Part shown: in pieces, positions 25,114 to 32,824 of the stretch
Layout: each line of letters starts with the position of its first letter
Position numbering within the stretch: the first letter of the stretch is position 1
NCBI GenBank assembly: GCA_034432755.1
Contig: DAOUBQ010000063.1
Span: 1 to 64,000 of the forward strand
Length of the DNA: 64,000 nucleotides
Direction of reading: 5' to 3'
From: UBA5195 sp034432755
GTDB taxonomy: Bacteria; Chloroflexota; Anaerolineae; Anaerolineales; Villigracilaceae
Position numbers and translations under genes: made by a program
Notes under the pieces: model-generated
Databases searched by the model: none
What the model saw: the letters and a program-made list of their open reading frames with translations, nothing else
What the model was told of the DNA's origin: nothing

Positions 25114-27537
25114 ATGAAAGGACTTAAGTTTATTCAGGCTGGTTTGTTGTTGCTGCTGGCCGGTATTTTGGCGGCTTGCGCCGGGGCTGGCGAGGTGGTC
25201 AACACCGAGTACATCCTGACCACTGCCATGCGCGATGGTCAGTTTGTCTATTTGGGGGTGGATGGCGAAATCAACGGCGTGGTTAACCCGGCCTTGCGCG
25301 CCGAACCTGGTGAGCGCATTACCGTGGTGTTGGTTAACAGCGGCGAAGGAACGCATGATATCGTCTTTACCCTGCCCAGTGGTCAAAAGGTGCAGTCGGA
25401 CAAAATCAGCAAACAGGGTGAGACAACTTCCCTCACGTTTACCGTCCCCAAACAGGATGCTGCCATCGCGTATTATGATTCATCTCATGAGAAACTTGGG
25501 ATGAAGGGCCTCCTGTTGGTAGGTAACGCCCAACCCGAATCCGCCGAGAAAGCGGAACAGCCCGCCGCCCAGGCAGAAAAACCCGCCGGGTTGTACGACA
25601 AAGAACTGGCTCTGGCGGCTATTCAAAAAGGCGGCTGTACCGCCTGTCACACCATCCCTGGCGCAGCCGGGGCTGGCACAATTGGCCCCGACCTGAGCAA
25701 AATCGGTCAGGTGGTGAAAGCGCGCCTGGAAAGCGGTGAATATACCGGCATGGCGAAAACGGTCGAGGAATACCTGAATGAGTCGATTCAGTCGCCAGAT
25801 GCGTTTACTGCGCCGACTTGCCCAACCGGGCCGTGCGCCAAAGGGCAGATGCCCGCTTCGCTGGCGCAAGTCCTCAGCGCGGATGAACTGAAGGCGGTGG
25901 TGAACTTCCTGGCGGCGCTTCCGGGCGGGGCTCCTGCTGTGACAACGGAAGCAGGCTCCGGGGAGTCCGCGTCCGCCGCGCCCCTGGGGGCAGCGCCCAC
26001 GCTAACCGACGAGGAATTTGCCTGGGCCAGGCAAACCTTTTTTGAGCGGTGCGCGGGTTGTCATGGCACTTTAAGAAAAGGCGCCACCGGCCCGGCGCTT
26101 ACGCCCGATAAGACCCTGCCCAAAGGAACGCTTGGCCTGGCGGCTATCATTTTCAACGGCACAAATCGCGGAATGCCCGATTGGGGCAAGCAGGGGATTC
26201 TGTCTCAGGAACAAACGGAGGTGATGGCGAAATTCCTGCAAAATGAGCCGCCTGCTCCGCCAGAGTTGTCGCTGCAACAGATGAAGGATTCGTGGCAATT
26301 GATTACGCCCGTCTCCCAACGCCCCACCAGCCCGCAAACCACGCGCAACATTGACAATTATTTCATTGTGACTCTGCGGGATGCCGGGCAGGTGGCAATT
26401 ATTGACGGTGACACCTATGAAATCGTCAACACGGTGGATAGCGGTTATGCGGTGCATATTACCCGCATGTCGGCCAGCGGGCGCTACGCCTATGTGATTG
26501 GGCGCGATGGCCGCCTGGCGCTGATTGACCTGTGGATGGAAAAGCCGCAAGTGGTGGCGCGGGTGCAGACCTGTTACGACGCCCGCTCGGTGGAAGTGAG
26601 CAAGTACGAGGGGTCGGAAGGCGATTTCCGCGACAAGTACGCGATTACCGGCTGTTACTGGCCGCCGCACTTCGTCATTCTCGATGGGCAAACGCTCGAA
26701 CCGATGAAAGTTGTTTCCAGCCGGGGCTATACAGTCACCAGCGGTGAGTATCACCCCGAACCGCGTGTGGCGAGTATTTTGGCCTCGCACTACAAACCAG
26801 AATGGATTGTGAATGTCAAGGAAACCGGGCAAATCTGGATAGTGAACTACCTCGACCCGCTCAACCCGACCATCAAGATGATTAACGCCGCACTCTTTTT
26901 GCACGACGGCGGGCTGGACGCGTCGCACCGCTATTTCCTGGTGGCGGCCAACCAGTCCCACAAAATTGCGGTGGTTGATTTAAAAACCGGCGGACTGGCG
27001 GGGATTGTGGATGTGGGCGCGGTGCCGCACCCCGGACGCGGCGCGAACTGGATTGACCCTGACTTTGGCCCGGTCTGGAGCACGCCGCACCTGGGCGAGG
27101 CTTCCGTGATGTCGGTGGGGACGGACCCTGAAGGCCACTCCTCCAGCGCCTGGAAAGCCGTCCGCACCACCGAATTACCCGGCTCTGGCAGTCTGTTCAT
27201 CAAGACCCACCCCAAAAGCCAGTGGATTTGGGTAGATATGACCCTCAACTCCGACCCGGCTCTGGCGCGCACCATCTGCGTGATTGCCAAAGCCGACCCG
27301 TCGAAGGTTCACAAGTGCTGGGAGATTGGCACCTACGGACGCGCCGTCCATTTTGAGTACAACAAAGAGGGCAGCGAGGTCTGGGTCAGCCTGTGGGGTG
27401 ACGCCGCCAAACCGGGCGAAACGGGTGAGATTGTGGTTTACGATGACGCCACGCTGGAGGAGAAGGCTCGTATCAAGGATTTGATTACGCCAACCGGCAA
27501 GTTCAATGTCCACAACACGGTGAACGATATTTACTAA
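25114..27537 (+). CDS. nirS: Cytochrome cd1 nitrite reductase NirS with N-terminal cupredoxin-like and extra cytochrome c domains
   Basis: An 807-residue exported lipoprotein (lipobox LAAC, Cys 22). Order: a cupredoxin-like domain (about 30-140), an extra cytochrome c (CTACH, about 174-178), the NirS cytochrome c (FFERCAGCHG, about 309-318, followed by the NirS-typical LRKGATGPALTPD), and the eight-bladed d1 propeller (about 385-807). Diagnostic NirS segments are HITRMSASGRYAYVIGRDG, YHPEPRVASILASH, FLHDGG, PHPGRGANW and the C-terminal LITPTGKFNVHNT. Their histidines in HITRM, FLHDGG and PHPGRG correspond, from memory of structures, to the d1 ligand and active-site pair. It reduces nitrite to NO outside the membrane. 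GAGGAG precedes ATG 25114. NirF and NirN lack this complete motif set. Confidence 0.93.
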   Translation: MKGLKFIQAGLLLLLAGILAACAGAGEVVNTEYILTTAMRDGQFVYLGVDGEINGVVNPALRAEPGERITVVLVNSGEGTHDIVFTLPSGQKVQSDKISKQGETTSLTFTVPKQDAAIAYYDSSHEKLGMKGLLLVGNAQPESAEKAEQPAAQAEKPAGLYDKELALAAIQKGGCTACHTIPGAAGAGTIGPDLSKIGQVVKARLESGEYTGMAKTVEEYLNESIQSPDAFTAPTCPTGPCAKGQMPASLAQVLSADELKAVVNFLAALPGGAPAVTTEAGSGESASAAPLGAAPTLTDEEFAWARQTFFERCAGCHGTLRKGATGPALTPDKTLPKGTLGLAAIIFNGTNRGMPDWGKQGILSQEQTEVMAKFLQNEPPAPPELSLQQMKDSWQLITPVSQRPTSPQTTRNIDNYFIVTLRDAGQVAIIDGDTYEIVNTVDSGYAVHITRMSASGRYAYVIGRDGRLALIDLWMEKPQVVARVQTCYDARSVEVSKYEGSEGDFRDKYAITGCYWPPHFVILDGQTLEPMKVVSSRGYTVTSGEYHPEPRVASILASHYKPEWIVNVKETGQIWIVNYLDPLNPTIKMINAALFLHDGGLDASHRYFLVAANQSHKIAVVDLKTGGLAGIVDVGAVPHPGRGANWIDPDFGPVWSTPHLGEASVMSVGTDPEGHSSSAWKAVRTTELPGSGSLFIKTHPKSQWIWVDMTLNSDPALARTICVIAKADPSKVHKCWEIGTYGRAVHFEYNKEGSEVWVSLWGDAAKPGETGEIVVYDDATLEEKARIKDLITPTGKFNVHNTVNDIY

Positions 27538-27544
27538 ACGCCTT

Positions 27545-27605
27545 AACCGCCCCGAAGGCTGTCTCTTACGCGGCACATCGCCATCAAACAGCCTTCGGGA
27601 CGGTT
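27545..27605 (+). terminator. Inverted repeat after nirS
   Basis: AACCGCCCCGAAGGCTGT (27545-27562) pairs with ACAGCCTTCGGGACGGTT (27588-27605) across a 25-base loop. No long T run follows. It lies 7 bases after the nirS stop and between convergent genes, so it probably ends both transcripts. Confidence 0.6.
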
Positions 27606-27864
27606 ATTTACATTGCGCAAAACTGACCCGTTGGATGCCGCGTTTTTCGACTTCGGCGCGCATTTGGGGGTCGTTCAATACCTCCAACTGGGTGTGGCGC
27701 TGCCAGGCCTAGACCGATTCGCGGTCAAAGGCTTCATCTACATTCATCACGGCTATCGTAGATGTCACCATTCTGCGCAGGTGGGCAGGACAGATACCGC
27801 GCAAAATGTCAGCCGTGCGGCCATAGTCGTCAGCGTTGATAATCAGGCGGGGGGCATGGCTGGC
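27604..27864 (-). pseudogene. Internally deleted YdjC/ChbG-family carbohydrate deacetylase
   Basis: Right after the GH4 stop, in the same frame, the minus strand reads RLIINADDYGRTADILRGI then AHLRRMVTSTIAVMN: the N-terminus of a YdjC deacetylase, including the metal-binding ADD. It then jumps to AFDRESV, an in-frame TAG at 27709-27711 where a Tyr would be expected, and AWQRHTQLEVLNDPQMRAEV followed by RGIQRVSFAQ, the family's C-terminus. About two thirds of the normal ~250-290 residues are missing. The frame also lacks a proper start: a six-C run near 27851 suggests a +1 insertion after GTG. The original would have worked with the GH4 enzyme on chito- or cello-oligosaccharides. Confidence 0.8.
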
Positions 27865-29163
27865 TCACTTCCAAAATTGGGGCAGGTGTTCACGGTGCGT
27901 TTCGAGCATGTCATCCAACACAGCCTGAACTTTATCGCCTTTCGGGCCGAGCGGATGCACCATCAGCGCCTGGTAGGCGGCGTCGCGGTCGCCGTGAACC
28001 GCGGCCTCGACGGTCAGAAGTTCGTAGGCTTTGACGGCCGCTATCAGGCCAAATTGGGCCGGAGGCAGGGGTTCTGTTGAAATGGGGATAACGCCGCTCT
28101 TTTTGACCGTAGCGGGCATTTCCAGCACCCAGTCGGCTGGCCATTCGGCCACTGCGCCGTTGTTCTTGATGTTGACAATGTGCGTCTCGCCCAGGTCGTT
28201 GTAATGCGCGTTGAGTAGCTGCGTGGCAACGGTTGAATAATAGGCTCCGCCGCGCTTCATCAAATCGGCGGGGGGTTCTTTCAGTCCCGGGTCGGCATAT
28301 TGTTCCAGCAGCCCTTTTTCGACCTGAATGACTTCGTCGGCGCGGGAGGGCGGCCAATTTTGTTGCGCGGCTACTTTTTTCTCCGTGTAGTAGAAGTATT
28401 GCAGGTAATAGTTCGGAATCATGCGGGTGATTTCAATCATGCGCGGGTCCCATTCGGGGTGTTCCTGCCCCTTGAGTTCCTTGATGAACTCCCCGATGAC
28501 CTGCGGCCAGACATCCTCGCCGTCAACAGTGAATCCGCGATGCCAGGAAAGATGATTCAGGCCGAGGGTTTTCAATTCGGTATGGGAAATGTTGATTTTC
28601 CGCCCGGTGGCCTTTTCGATGCCTTCGACAATCTTCATCTTGGCCCCAATGGGGACGTTGCACACGCCGACGGAAGGTGTATCAGCGGCATATTTGCTGA
28701 GTGCCTGGGTAACGAGTCCTGCCGGATTGGTAAAGTTAACAAGCATTGCGCCGGGTTTGGCGAGTTCCCGCATATCCTGGGCGATTTTTAAGATGACCGG
28801 AATGGTGCGCAGGGCTTTGCCCATCCCGCCTACGCCGGTGGTTTCCTGTCCCACCAGGCCGTGCCGCAGCCCGAGGTATTCATCGCGGCGGCGGGCTTCC
28901 ATGTGACCGATGCGCAACTGCGTGGTGACATAATCCGCGTCTCTGACCGCCTCGCGCTGGTCGGTGGTCAGGACAACTTTAAAGGGGCTGCCCTTGAACT
29001 CGACCATGCGTTGGGCAAAGCCGCCGACGATGTCGAGGCGTTCTTTGTCAATATCCATCAACCATAATTCATCAAGGGGAAATTGTTCGCGGCGCGCCAG
29101 GAATCCATTCACGAGTTCGGGTGTGTAGGTGGAACCACCGCCAAAGACCGCTACTTTCAGCAT
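27865..29163 (-). CDS. GH4 family 6-phospho-beta-glucosidase-like glycosidase
   Basis: A 432-residue NAD- and Mn-dependent glycosidase. VAVFGGGSTYTPELV (residues 4-18) binds NAD, GQETTGVGGMGKALRTIPV (about 105-123) is typical of the 6-phospho-beta-glucosidase branch, and the metal ligands are Cys 168 (VGVCNVPIG) and His in LNHLSWH (about 204). It hydrolyses glycosidic bonds by oxidation at C3 of the sugar. No PTS or sugar ABC transporter is encoded in the window, so the source of any phosphorylated substrate is unknown. AAAGGA lies 9 bases upstream of the ATG. The LacI regulator gene upstream is its likely controller. Confidence 0.93.
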   Translation of the reverse strand: MLKVAVFGGGSTYTPELVNGFLARREQFPLDELWLMDIDKERLDIVGGFAQRMVEFKGSPFKVVLTTDQREAVRDADYVTTQLRIGHMEARRRDEYLGLRHGLVGQETTGVGGMGKALRTIPVILKIAQDMRELAKPGAMLVNFTNPAGLVTQALSKYAADTPSVGVCNVPIGAKMKIVEGIEKATGRKINISHTELKTLGLNHLSWHRGFTVDGEDVWPQVIGEFIKELKGQEHPEWDPRMIEITRMIPNYYLQYFYYTEKKVAAQQNWPPSRADEVIQVEKGLLEQYADPGLKEPPADLMKRGGAYYSTVATQLLNAHYNDLGETHIVNIKNNGAVAEWPADWVLEMPATVKKSGVIPISTEPLPPAQFGLIAAVKAYELLTVEAAVHGDRDAAYQALMVHPLGPKGDKVQAVLDDMLETHREHLPQFWK

Positions 29164-29180
29164 AAACTTGTCCTTTCTTG

Positions 29181-29222
29181 AAAAAATGCCGTTTTCCGAT
29201 GCGCGAGTATCGAGAAAACGGC
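29181..29222 (-). terminator. Intrinsic terminator in the leader of the GH4 gene
   Basis: On the minus strand GCCGTTTTC-TCGAT and ATCG-GAAAACGGC form a stem (29222-29188) followed by A and six T (29186-29181). It ends only 17 bases before the GH4 start codon, with the ribosome binding site in between. Confidence 0.7.
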
Positions 29223-29275
29223 TGTGGGAGCAGTAATTTCTTTTGATTGGTGCAACTTTACCCTATGATATTGTT

Positions 29276-29311
29276 AAAAAAGAATGCGCAAGTTTCGCTT
29301 CGCACATTCTT
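29276..29311 (-). terminator. Intrinsic terminator after the LacI regulator gene
   Basis: Minus strand AAGAATGTGCGAAG (29311-29298) pairs with CTTGCGCATTCTT (29292-29280) with one bulge, followed by six T (29281-29276). It lies 120 bases past the lacI-type stop. Confidence 0.75.
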
Positions 29312-29402
29312 GCCCTCACCCCTGCCTCTCTCCCGGCGGGAGAGGGGTGTCATCTATCATTGGGGATGTCCCCCTCCCCTTTTGGGGAGGGCCAGGGTAA
29401 GG
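29312..29402. repeat. GC-rich composite palindromic intergenic element
   Basis: Two adjoining inverted repeats: CTCTCCCGGCGGGAGAG inside CCCTCACCCC...GGGG, and CCCTCCCCTTTTGGGGAGGG followed by CCAGGGTAAGGG. Together they look like a REP/MITE-like intergenic repeat of the type scattered in Chloroflexi genomes. Only one copy is present here. Confidence 0.5.
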
Positions 29403-29432
29403 GAAATTTTAACGCCGTACGATGGTGCCTTG

Positions 29433-30470
29433 CTATGTGTCGCCAGTATTTTCATAACCACAGCCGCAAGAACGGCGCAACACGATTTCTGTTGGAAGCA
29501 GGATGCAGGTTTCTACAGGCCGCTCCAGAAGCAGGTCAAACAGGAGCGATGCGGCAGTGCGTCCCACCAACTCGGTAGGAGCGCGCACAGTGGTCAGGGG
29601 TGGGTTGAGGAAAGCGGAAAGGCGAGCATCATCAAAACCAACCACGGAAACATCTTCGGGAACACGCAATCCAAACTCTTTGAGGGCATTGAACACACCA
29701 ATTGCGGCATCGTCATCACCGGTAAAAATGGCATCAAATGTCGGGGTCTTACGCAAAATCAGTTTTTTGATGCTCTCATACGCAATGACCTGGCTGAACT
29801 CGCCATTGAGCATCAAATCTGGGTTGAAGGGGATGCCGTGCGCATCGAGAGCGTCACGGTAGCCCTGTTCACGCCAGCGTGAATCTTCTTGTTCTTGGGG
29901 GCCGCGCAGGAACACAATGGAACGCCGCCCGTGCTTCTCAATCAGGTGTGAAATGATTTTGCGCGTGGCGGCTTTGTTTTCGACAGTCACAAACGGTACG
30001 CGCAACTGCGGCGGCGCAGTGCGGTGGATGAGAACAACGGGAAATTTCAGACGACACAAGTCGGTGAGTTGATTTTCACTCAAGCAATCGGCATAACTCA
30101 GTAGCCCATCGGTATTGTGCGGGCCAACCGGCGGGGAGCGGTGAAGGTGCGTTTTGTGGTCATACGTGGCAACCAGCAGGTTATATTGATTCTGACTCAC
30201 GACGGCTTCAATGCCGCTTAAGAGCGGAGCAAAGAAATCGGTGTGCATGTTGTGAATGACAAGCCCAATGGCCAAAGTTCGGCGGGTTGCCAGTTGACGC
30301 GCTGCCATGTGAGGCTTGTAATTTAAGTCGAGCATCACTTGCTGAATGCGTTCGGACACTTCTTGCGAAACCGGCGCATTTTGATTGATGAATCGGCTGA
30401 CAGTTGCCACAGAGACTGCGGCGTGCCTGGCGACATCGCGGATGGTAACCGAGGAGGAGCGTCTCGTCAT
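29433..30470 (-). CDS. LacI-family transcriptional regulator
   Basis: A 345-residue repressor. The helix-turn-helix VTIRDVARHAAVSVATVSRFIN (split about 8-29) is at the N-terminus, followed by the hinge NYKPHMAARQLATRR, and a periplasmic-binding-like sugar sensor domain (about 60-340). The extreme C-terminus has Cys-x-Cys (RRSCGCGYEN), common in LacI regulators. ATG 30470 follows GAGGAGC-type sequence on the coding strand's opposite side and gives a normal N-terminus. A matching 14-bp palindrome lies 27 bases upstream, so it likely represses itself and the GH4 gene downstream. The effector is probably a sugar. Confidence 0.94.
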   Translation of the reverse strand: MTRRSSSVTIRDVARHAAVSVATVSRFINQNAPVSQEVSERIQQVMLDLNYKPHMAARQLATRRTLAIGLVIHNMHTDFFAPLLSGIEAVVSQNQYNLLVATYDHKTHLHRSPPVGPHNTDGLLSYADCLSENQLTDLCRLKFPVVLIHRTAPPQLRVPFVTVENKAATRKIISHLIEKHGRRSIVFLRGPQEQEDSRWREQGYRDALDAHGIPFNPDLMLNGEFSQVIAYESIKKLILRKTPTFDAIFTGDDDAAIGVFNALKEFGLRVPEDVSVVGFDDARLSAFLNPPLTTVRAPTELVGRTAASLLFDLLLERPVETCILLPTEIVLRRSCGCGYENTGDT

Positions 30471-30496
30471 AGCATAGACCTGCGTAAACCAGTTAC

Positions 30497-30510
30497 TGTA
30501 ACCGGTTACA
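30497..30510. promoter_or_regulatory. LacI-type operator
   Basis: TGTAACCGGTTACA is a perfect 14-bp palindrome with the central CG typical of LacI-family operators. It lies just downstream of a minus-strand promoter (TTGACT, 17-bp spacer, TTTAAT, 30538-30510), so a bound repressor would block transcription of the regulator gene itself. Confidence 0.8.
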
Positions 30511-30538
30511 TTAAAGCATAACCAACATTTTGAGTCAA
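30510..30538 (-). promoter_or_regulatory. Promoter of the LacI regulator gene
   Basis: Minus strand -35 TTGACT (30538-30533), 17-bp spacer, -10 TTTAAT (about 30515-30510). The operator palindrome begins at the -10 end. Confidence 0.6.
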
Positions 30539-30717
30539 TGGTTTTTGGGAGGGTGATGAATTGACGTCTTGCACCAACAGCCACCCCAACACGTTACAAT
30601 GCTCGTTAAGACCTATCAGAAGTAAAAAGTGAAAAACCCTGCAAAGTAGTTAAAATCAAACTATCAATTGTTTTTTTGTGCTTTTGCAGGATGAAGTTTT
30701 ACGAAAGGAGGTAACCA

Positions 30718-30861
30718 ATGCAGAAAGTTTTGAAGCAGGCCCAAGGCATGGTTGAGTACGCTTTTATTCTTGTGTTAGTTGCAATCGTCATTGTTGTCGC
30801 CATTGCCACGTTGGGGCCAGGGGTTGGCAACCTGTATATGTCGGTTGTCAATAGCCTGTAA
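30718..30861 (+). CDS. Flp/Fap-type pilin subunit
   Basis: A 47-residue protein missed by length filters. It has a strong ribosome binding site (AGGAGG, 6 bases before ATG). The sequence MQKVLKQAQGMVEYAFILVL then continues VAIVIVVAIATLGPGVGN and ends SVVNSL: a short basic leader, the Flp signature QGxVEYxxILVL and one hydrophobic helix, matching pilins of Chloroflexi. The expected prepilin peptidase site lies before QGMVE with Glu at +5, but the usual Gly at -1 is Ala. No tad/flp assembly genes lie nearby. A terminator follows at once, so it is monocistronic. Confidence 0.85.
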   Translation: MQKVLKQAQGMVEYAFILVLVAIVIVVAIATLGPGVGNLYMSVVNSL

Positions 30862-30864
30862 GGC

Positions 30865-30895
30865 AAAAATTCCCGCCATCAGGCGGGAATTTTTG
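30865..30895. terminator. Bidirectional terminator after the pilin gene
   Basis: AAAAATTCCCGCC and GGCGGGAATTTTT surround a 5-base loop (ATCAG), giving U runs on either strand. It ends the pilin transcript and overlaps the last codons of the Nudix gene coming from the other side. Confidence 0.9.
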
Positions 30896-31325
30896 TTGCC
30901 TGAAGTAGTTCCACCAGACCGGTGGGATACAGGGGTGGTTGGCCGTTGCCAGTTTTTTCTAAATCAACCCAAACCGCCCGGAAGGGCGAAGCCTTTTCAA
31001 CACCCTGGATGATGGTTTTCTCGTACAGGCTTTCATCTGCGAAGCGACCGTCGTACACCTGCACGAGTTCATGGCCTTTGTTACCCTCGTAAATGAAGAT
31101 ATTTTCGATGGTTCCCAGGTAACGCAAATCAATGACCTCGGCATTAATTTCTTCCCTGATTTCACGGATGACCGCCTGGTCAGAGCGTTCGCCAAACTCC
31201 ACTGTGCCGCCCAAAGGACGGTGATAGGTCTGCTGTTTGATGGTGTCGTATCCTTCAAAGGCCAGAATTTTGTTGCCATTGCGAAAGACGCAAATGGCAA
31301 TGACGCGAATTCTTTCGGGTTTCAT
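30879..31325 (-). CDS. Nudix hydrolase
   Basis: A 148-residue pyrophosphohydrolase. The Nudix box is GGTVEFGERSDQAVIREIREE (about 40-60), with the catalytic REIREE; the Gly that usually follows the EE pair is Asn (INAE), a tolerated change. The start MKPERIRVIAICVF is 13 bases downstream of miaB. Its substrate (nucleotide sugar, ADP-ribose, oxidised nucleotide or other) cannot be told. The 3' end runs into the pilin terminator. Confidence 0.9.
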   Translation of the reverse strand: MKPERIRVIAICVFRNGNKILAFEGYDTIKQQTYHRPLGGTVEFGERSDQAVIREIREEINAEVIDLRYLGTIENIFIYEGNKGHELVQVYDGRFADESLYEKTIIQGVEKASPFRAVWVDLEKTGNGQPPLYPTGLVELLQATKIPA

Positions 31326-31338
31326 ACATTCTCCAAGA

Positions 31339-32676
31339 TTATAAAGCAAGGATAGCGGACTGGCGCGCAAGCGTGGCCTGCATACTCCAGGGGCCGGTCC
31401 AGGTGATGGTGACGGGCAAGATTTGGCCACGTAAATTTTCTTCTGATTCAACAAACACCAGTTTGTTGGTGGGGGTGCGGCCTTTCCAACGCCCCTTCAC
31501 CTGTTCCTCGAATAAAACGGGCAATTTCTCGCCGAGATATTTTGCATTAATCTGGCCGACAATCTGCTCTTGTAATTCTTCAAGCATTCGGAAGCGGCGC
31601 ATTTTCTCATCGTCTGAAACGTTATCTCCCATGCGGCGAGCGGCCACAGTGCCTTCGCGCGTTGAGTAACGCGCCAGGTGGGCTACATCCAGTTTCAGGT
31701 CGGCCAAGACGCGATAGGTTTCCATGAACTGCGCCTCGGTTTCGCCGGGGAAGCCAACGATGATGTCGGTGGCAATTGAACATTCGGGAATCCGGGCGCG
31801 GATTTTCGCTACCAGGTCGCGGTATTGCTGCTGGGTGTAGCCGCGCTTCATGTTTGCCAGCACGGTATCGTCGCCAGCCTGGATAGGAATCTCGAAGTGT
31901 GGCATGACTTTGGGCAACTCGGCCACCGCTTCGATAATTTCGTCGTCAAAGTAATTGGGGTGCGAGGTCAGGAATCGGATTCGTTCGATGCCTTCCACTT
32001 CGTGAAGCACTCTCAGTAACCCGGCCAAGTTGGGGCCGCGCACGATATCTTTGCCGTAGCGGTCAACAATTTGCCCAAGCAGGGTTACCTCTTTAACTCC
32101 CTGCCGTGCCAGAGAGCGGACTTCGGCCACAATGTCACCCACGGGGCGCGAGCGTTCGACCCCGCGCTTGTAGGGGATGATGCAAAACGTGCAGGCGTGC
32201 GAACAGCCATACACAACAGGAACATGCGCCGAGACCAGGCTGCCGCGCTCGTTAACGGGCAGGATGAGTTCTTCATCCATGGTCAGGAATCGGCGGGTTG
32301 TTTCGGCGTCTTCCATTGAGCGAACTTCGCCCTGGGTGAGATGCGAAATCAGCGGGCCGGGGTCCGAAGGTGGCGAAAAAACATCCACATACGGGAAGCG
32401 CGCCTTGAGTTTTTCGTGGCCCTTCACTCCCACCAGGCAGCCCATCAGGTTGATGACCAGGTTGGGGTTTTGCTGCTTGAGCGGCTTGAAGGAACTCAAA
32501 CGCCCGTATGCCTTGTCTTCGGCAGATTGACGCACAACGCAGGTGTTCAACACAATGACATCTGCTTCGGCAGGATTTTCAGTGAGAGTATATCCCAGGT
32601 GTTCGAGTGCCGACCCTACGCGCTGCGAATCGGCCACGTTCATCTGACAGCCTTCGGTCCAAATATGGTATCGCAT
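31339..32676 (-). CDS. miaB: tRNA-2-methylthio-N6-dimethylallyladenosine synthase MiaB
   Basis: A 445-residue radical-SAM methylthiotransferase acting on i6A37 of tRNA. The UPF0004 domain carries the auxiliary Fe-S cysteines 10 (TEGCQMNVADS), 46 (LNTCVVR) and 80 (MGCL). The radical SAM cluster is Cys 158, 162, 165 (YGCSHACTFC), and a TRAM domain ends the protein (about 375-440). The N-terminal TEGCQMN favours MiaB over RimO. A TATAAT at 32721-32716 on the minus strand lies 40 bases upstream. Confidence 0.93.
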   Translation of the reverse strand: MRYHIWTEGCQMNVADSQRVGSALEHLGYTLTENPAEADVIVLNTCVVRQSAEDKAYGRLSSFKPLKQQNPNLVINLMGCLVGVKGHEKLKARFPYVDVFSPPSDPGPLISHLTQGEVRSMEDAETTRRFLTMDEELILPVNERGSLVSAHVPVVYGCSHACTFCIIPYKRGVERSRPVGDIVAEVRSLARQGVKEVTLLGQIVDRYGKDIVRGPNLAGLLRVLHEVEGIERIRFLTSHPNYFDDEIIEAVAELPKVMPHFEIPIQAGDDTVLANMKRGYTQQQYRDLVAKIRARIPECSIATDIIVGFPGETEAQFMETYRVLADLKLDVAHLARYSTREGTVAARRMGDNVSDDEKMRRFRMLEELQEQIVGQINAKYLGEKLPVLFEEQVKGRWKGRTPTNKLVFVESEENLRGQILPVTITWTGPWSMQATLARQSAILAL

Positions 32677-32715
32677 TATCTACACTATCCTTACGAATAA
32701 AAATATCAAACGGAA

Positions 32716-32721
32716 ATTATA
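32716..32721 (-). promoter_or_regulatory. -10 element upstream of miaB
   Basis: Perfect TATAAT on the minus strand, 40 bases before the miaB start. The -35 side is GC-rich and not recognisable, so the call is partial. Confidence 0.4.
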
Positions 32722-32794
32722 CCCTTATGGGCGGGCCGGGGAGGGCAATTTAAGCCCTGGTTACGTTATTGTAAGCCAACAAGAATGTGGGGGA

Positions 32795-32820
32795 CTGGGC
32801 AAGCAAATCCTCCCAGTCGC
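32795..32820 (-). terminator. Hairpin downstream of obg
   Basis: GACTGGG and CCCAGTC pair around a 12-base loop a few bases after the obg stop. No T run follows, so function as a terminator is only possible. Confidence 0.35.
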
Positions 32821-32824
32821 GGAA

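Noticed and set aside
26071..26961. Minus-strand frame opposite nirS
   Set aside because: Antisense shadow inside the d1 propeller coding region.
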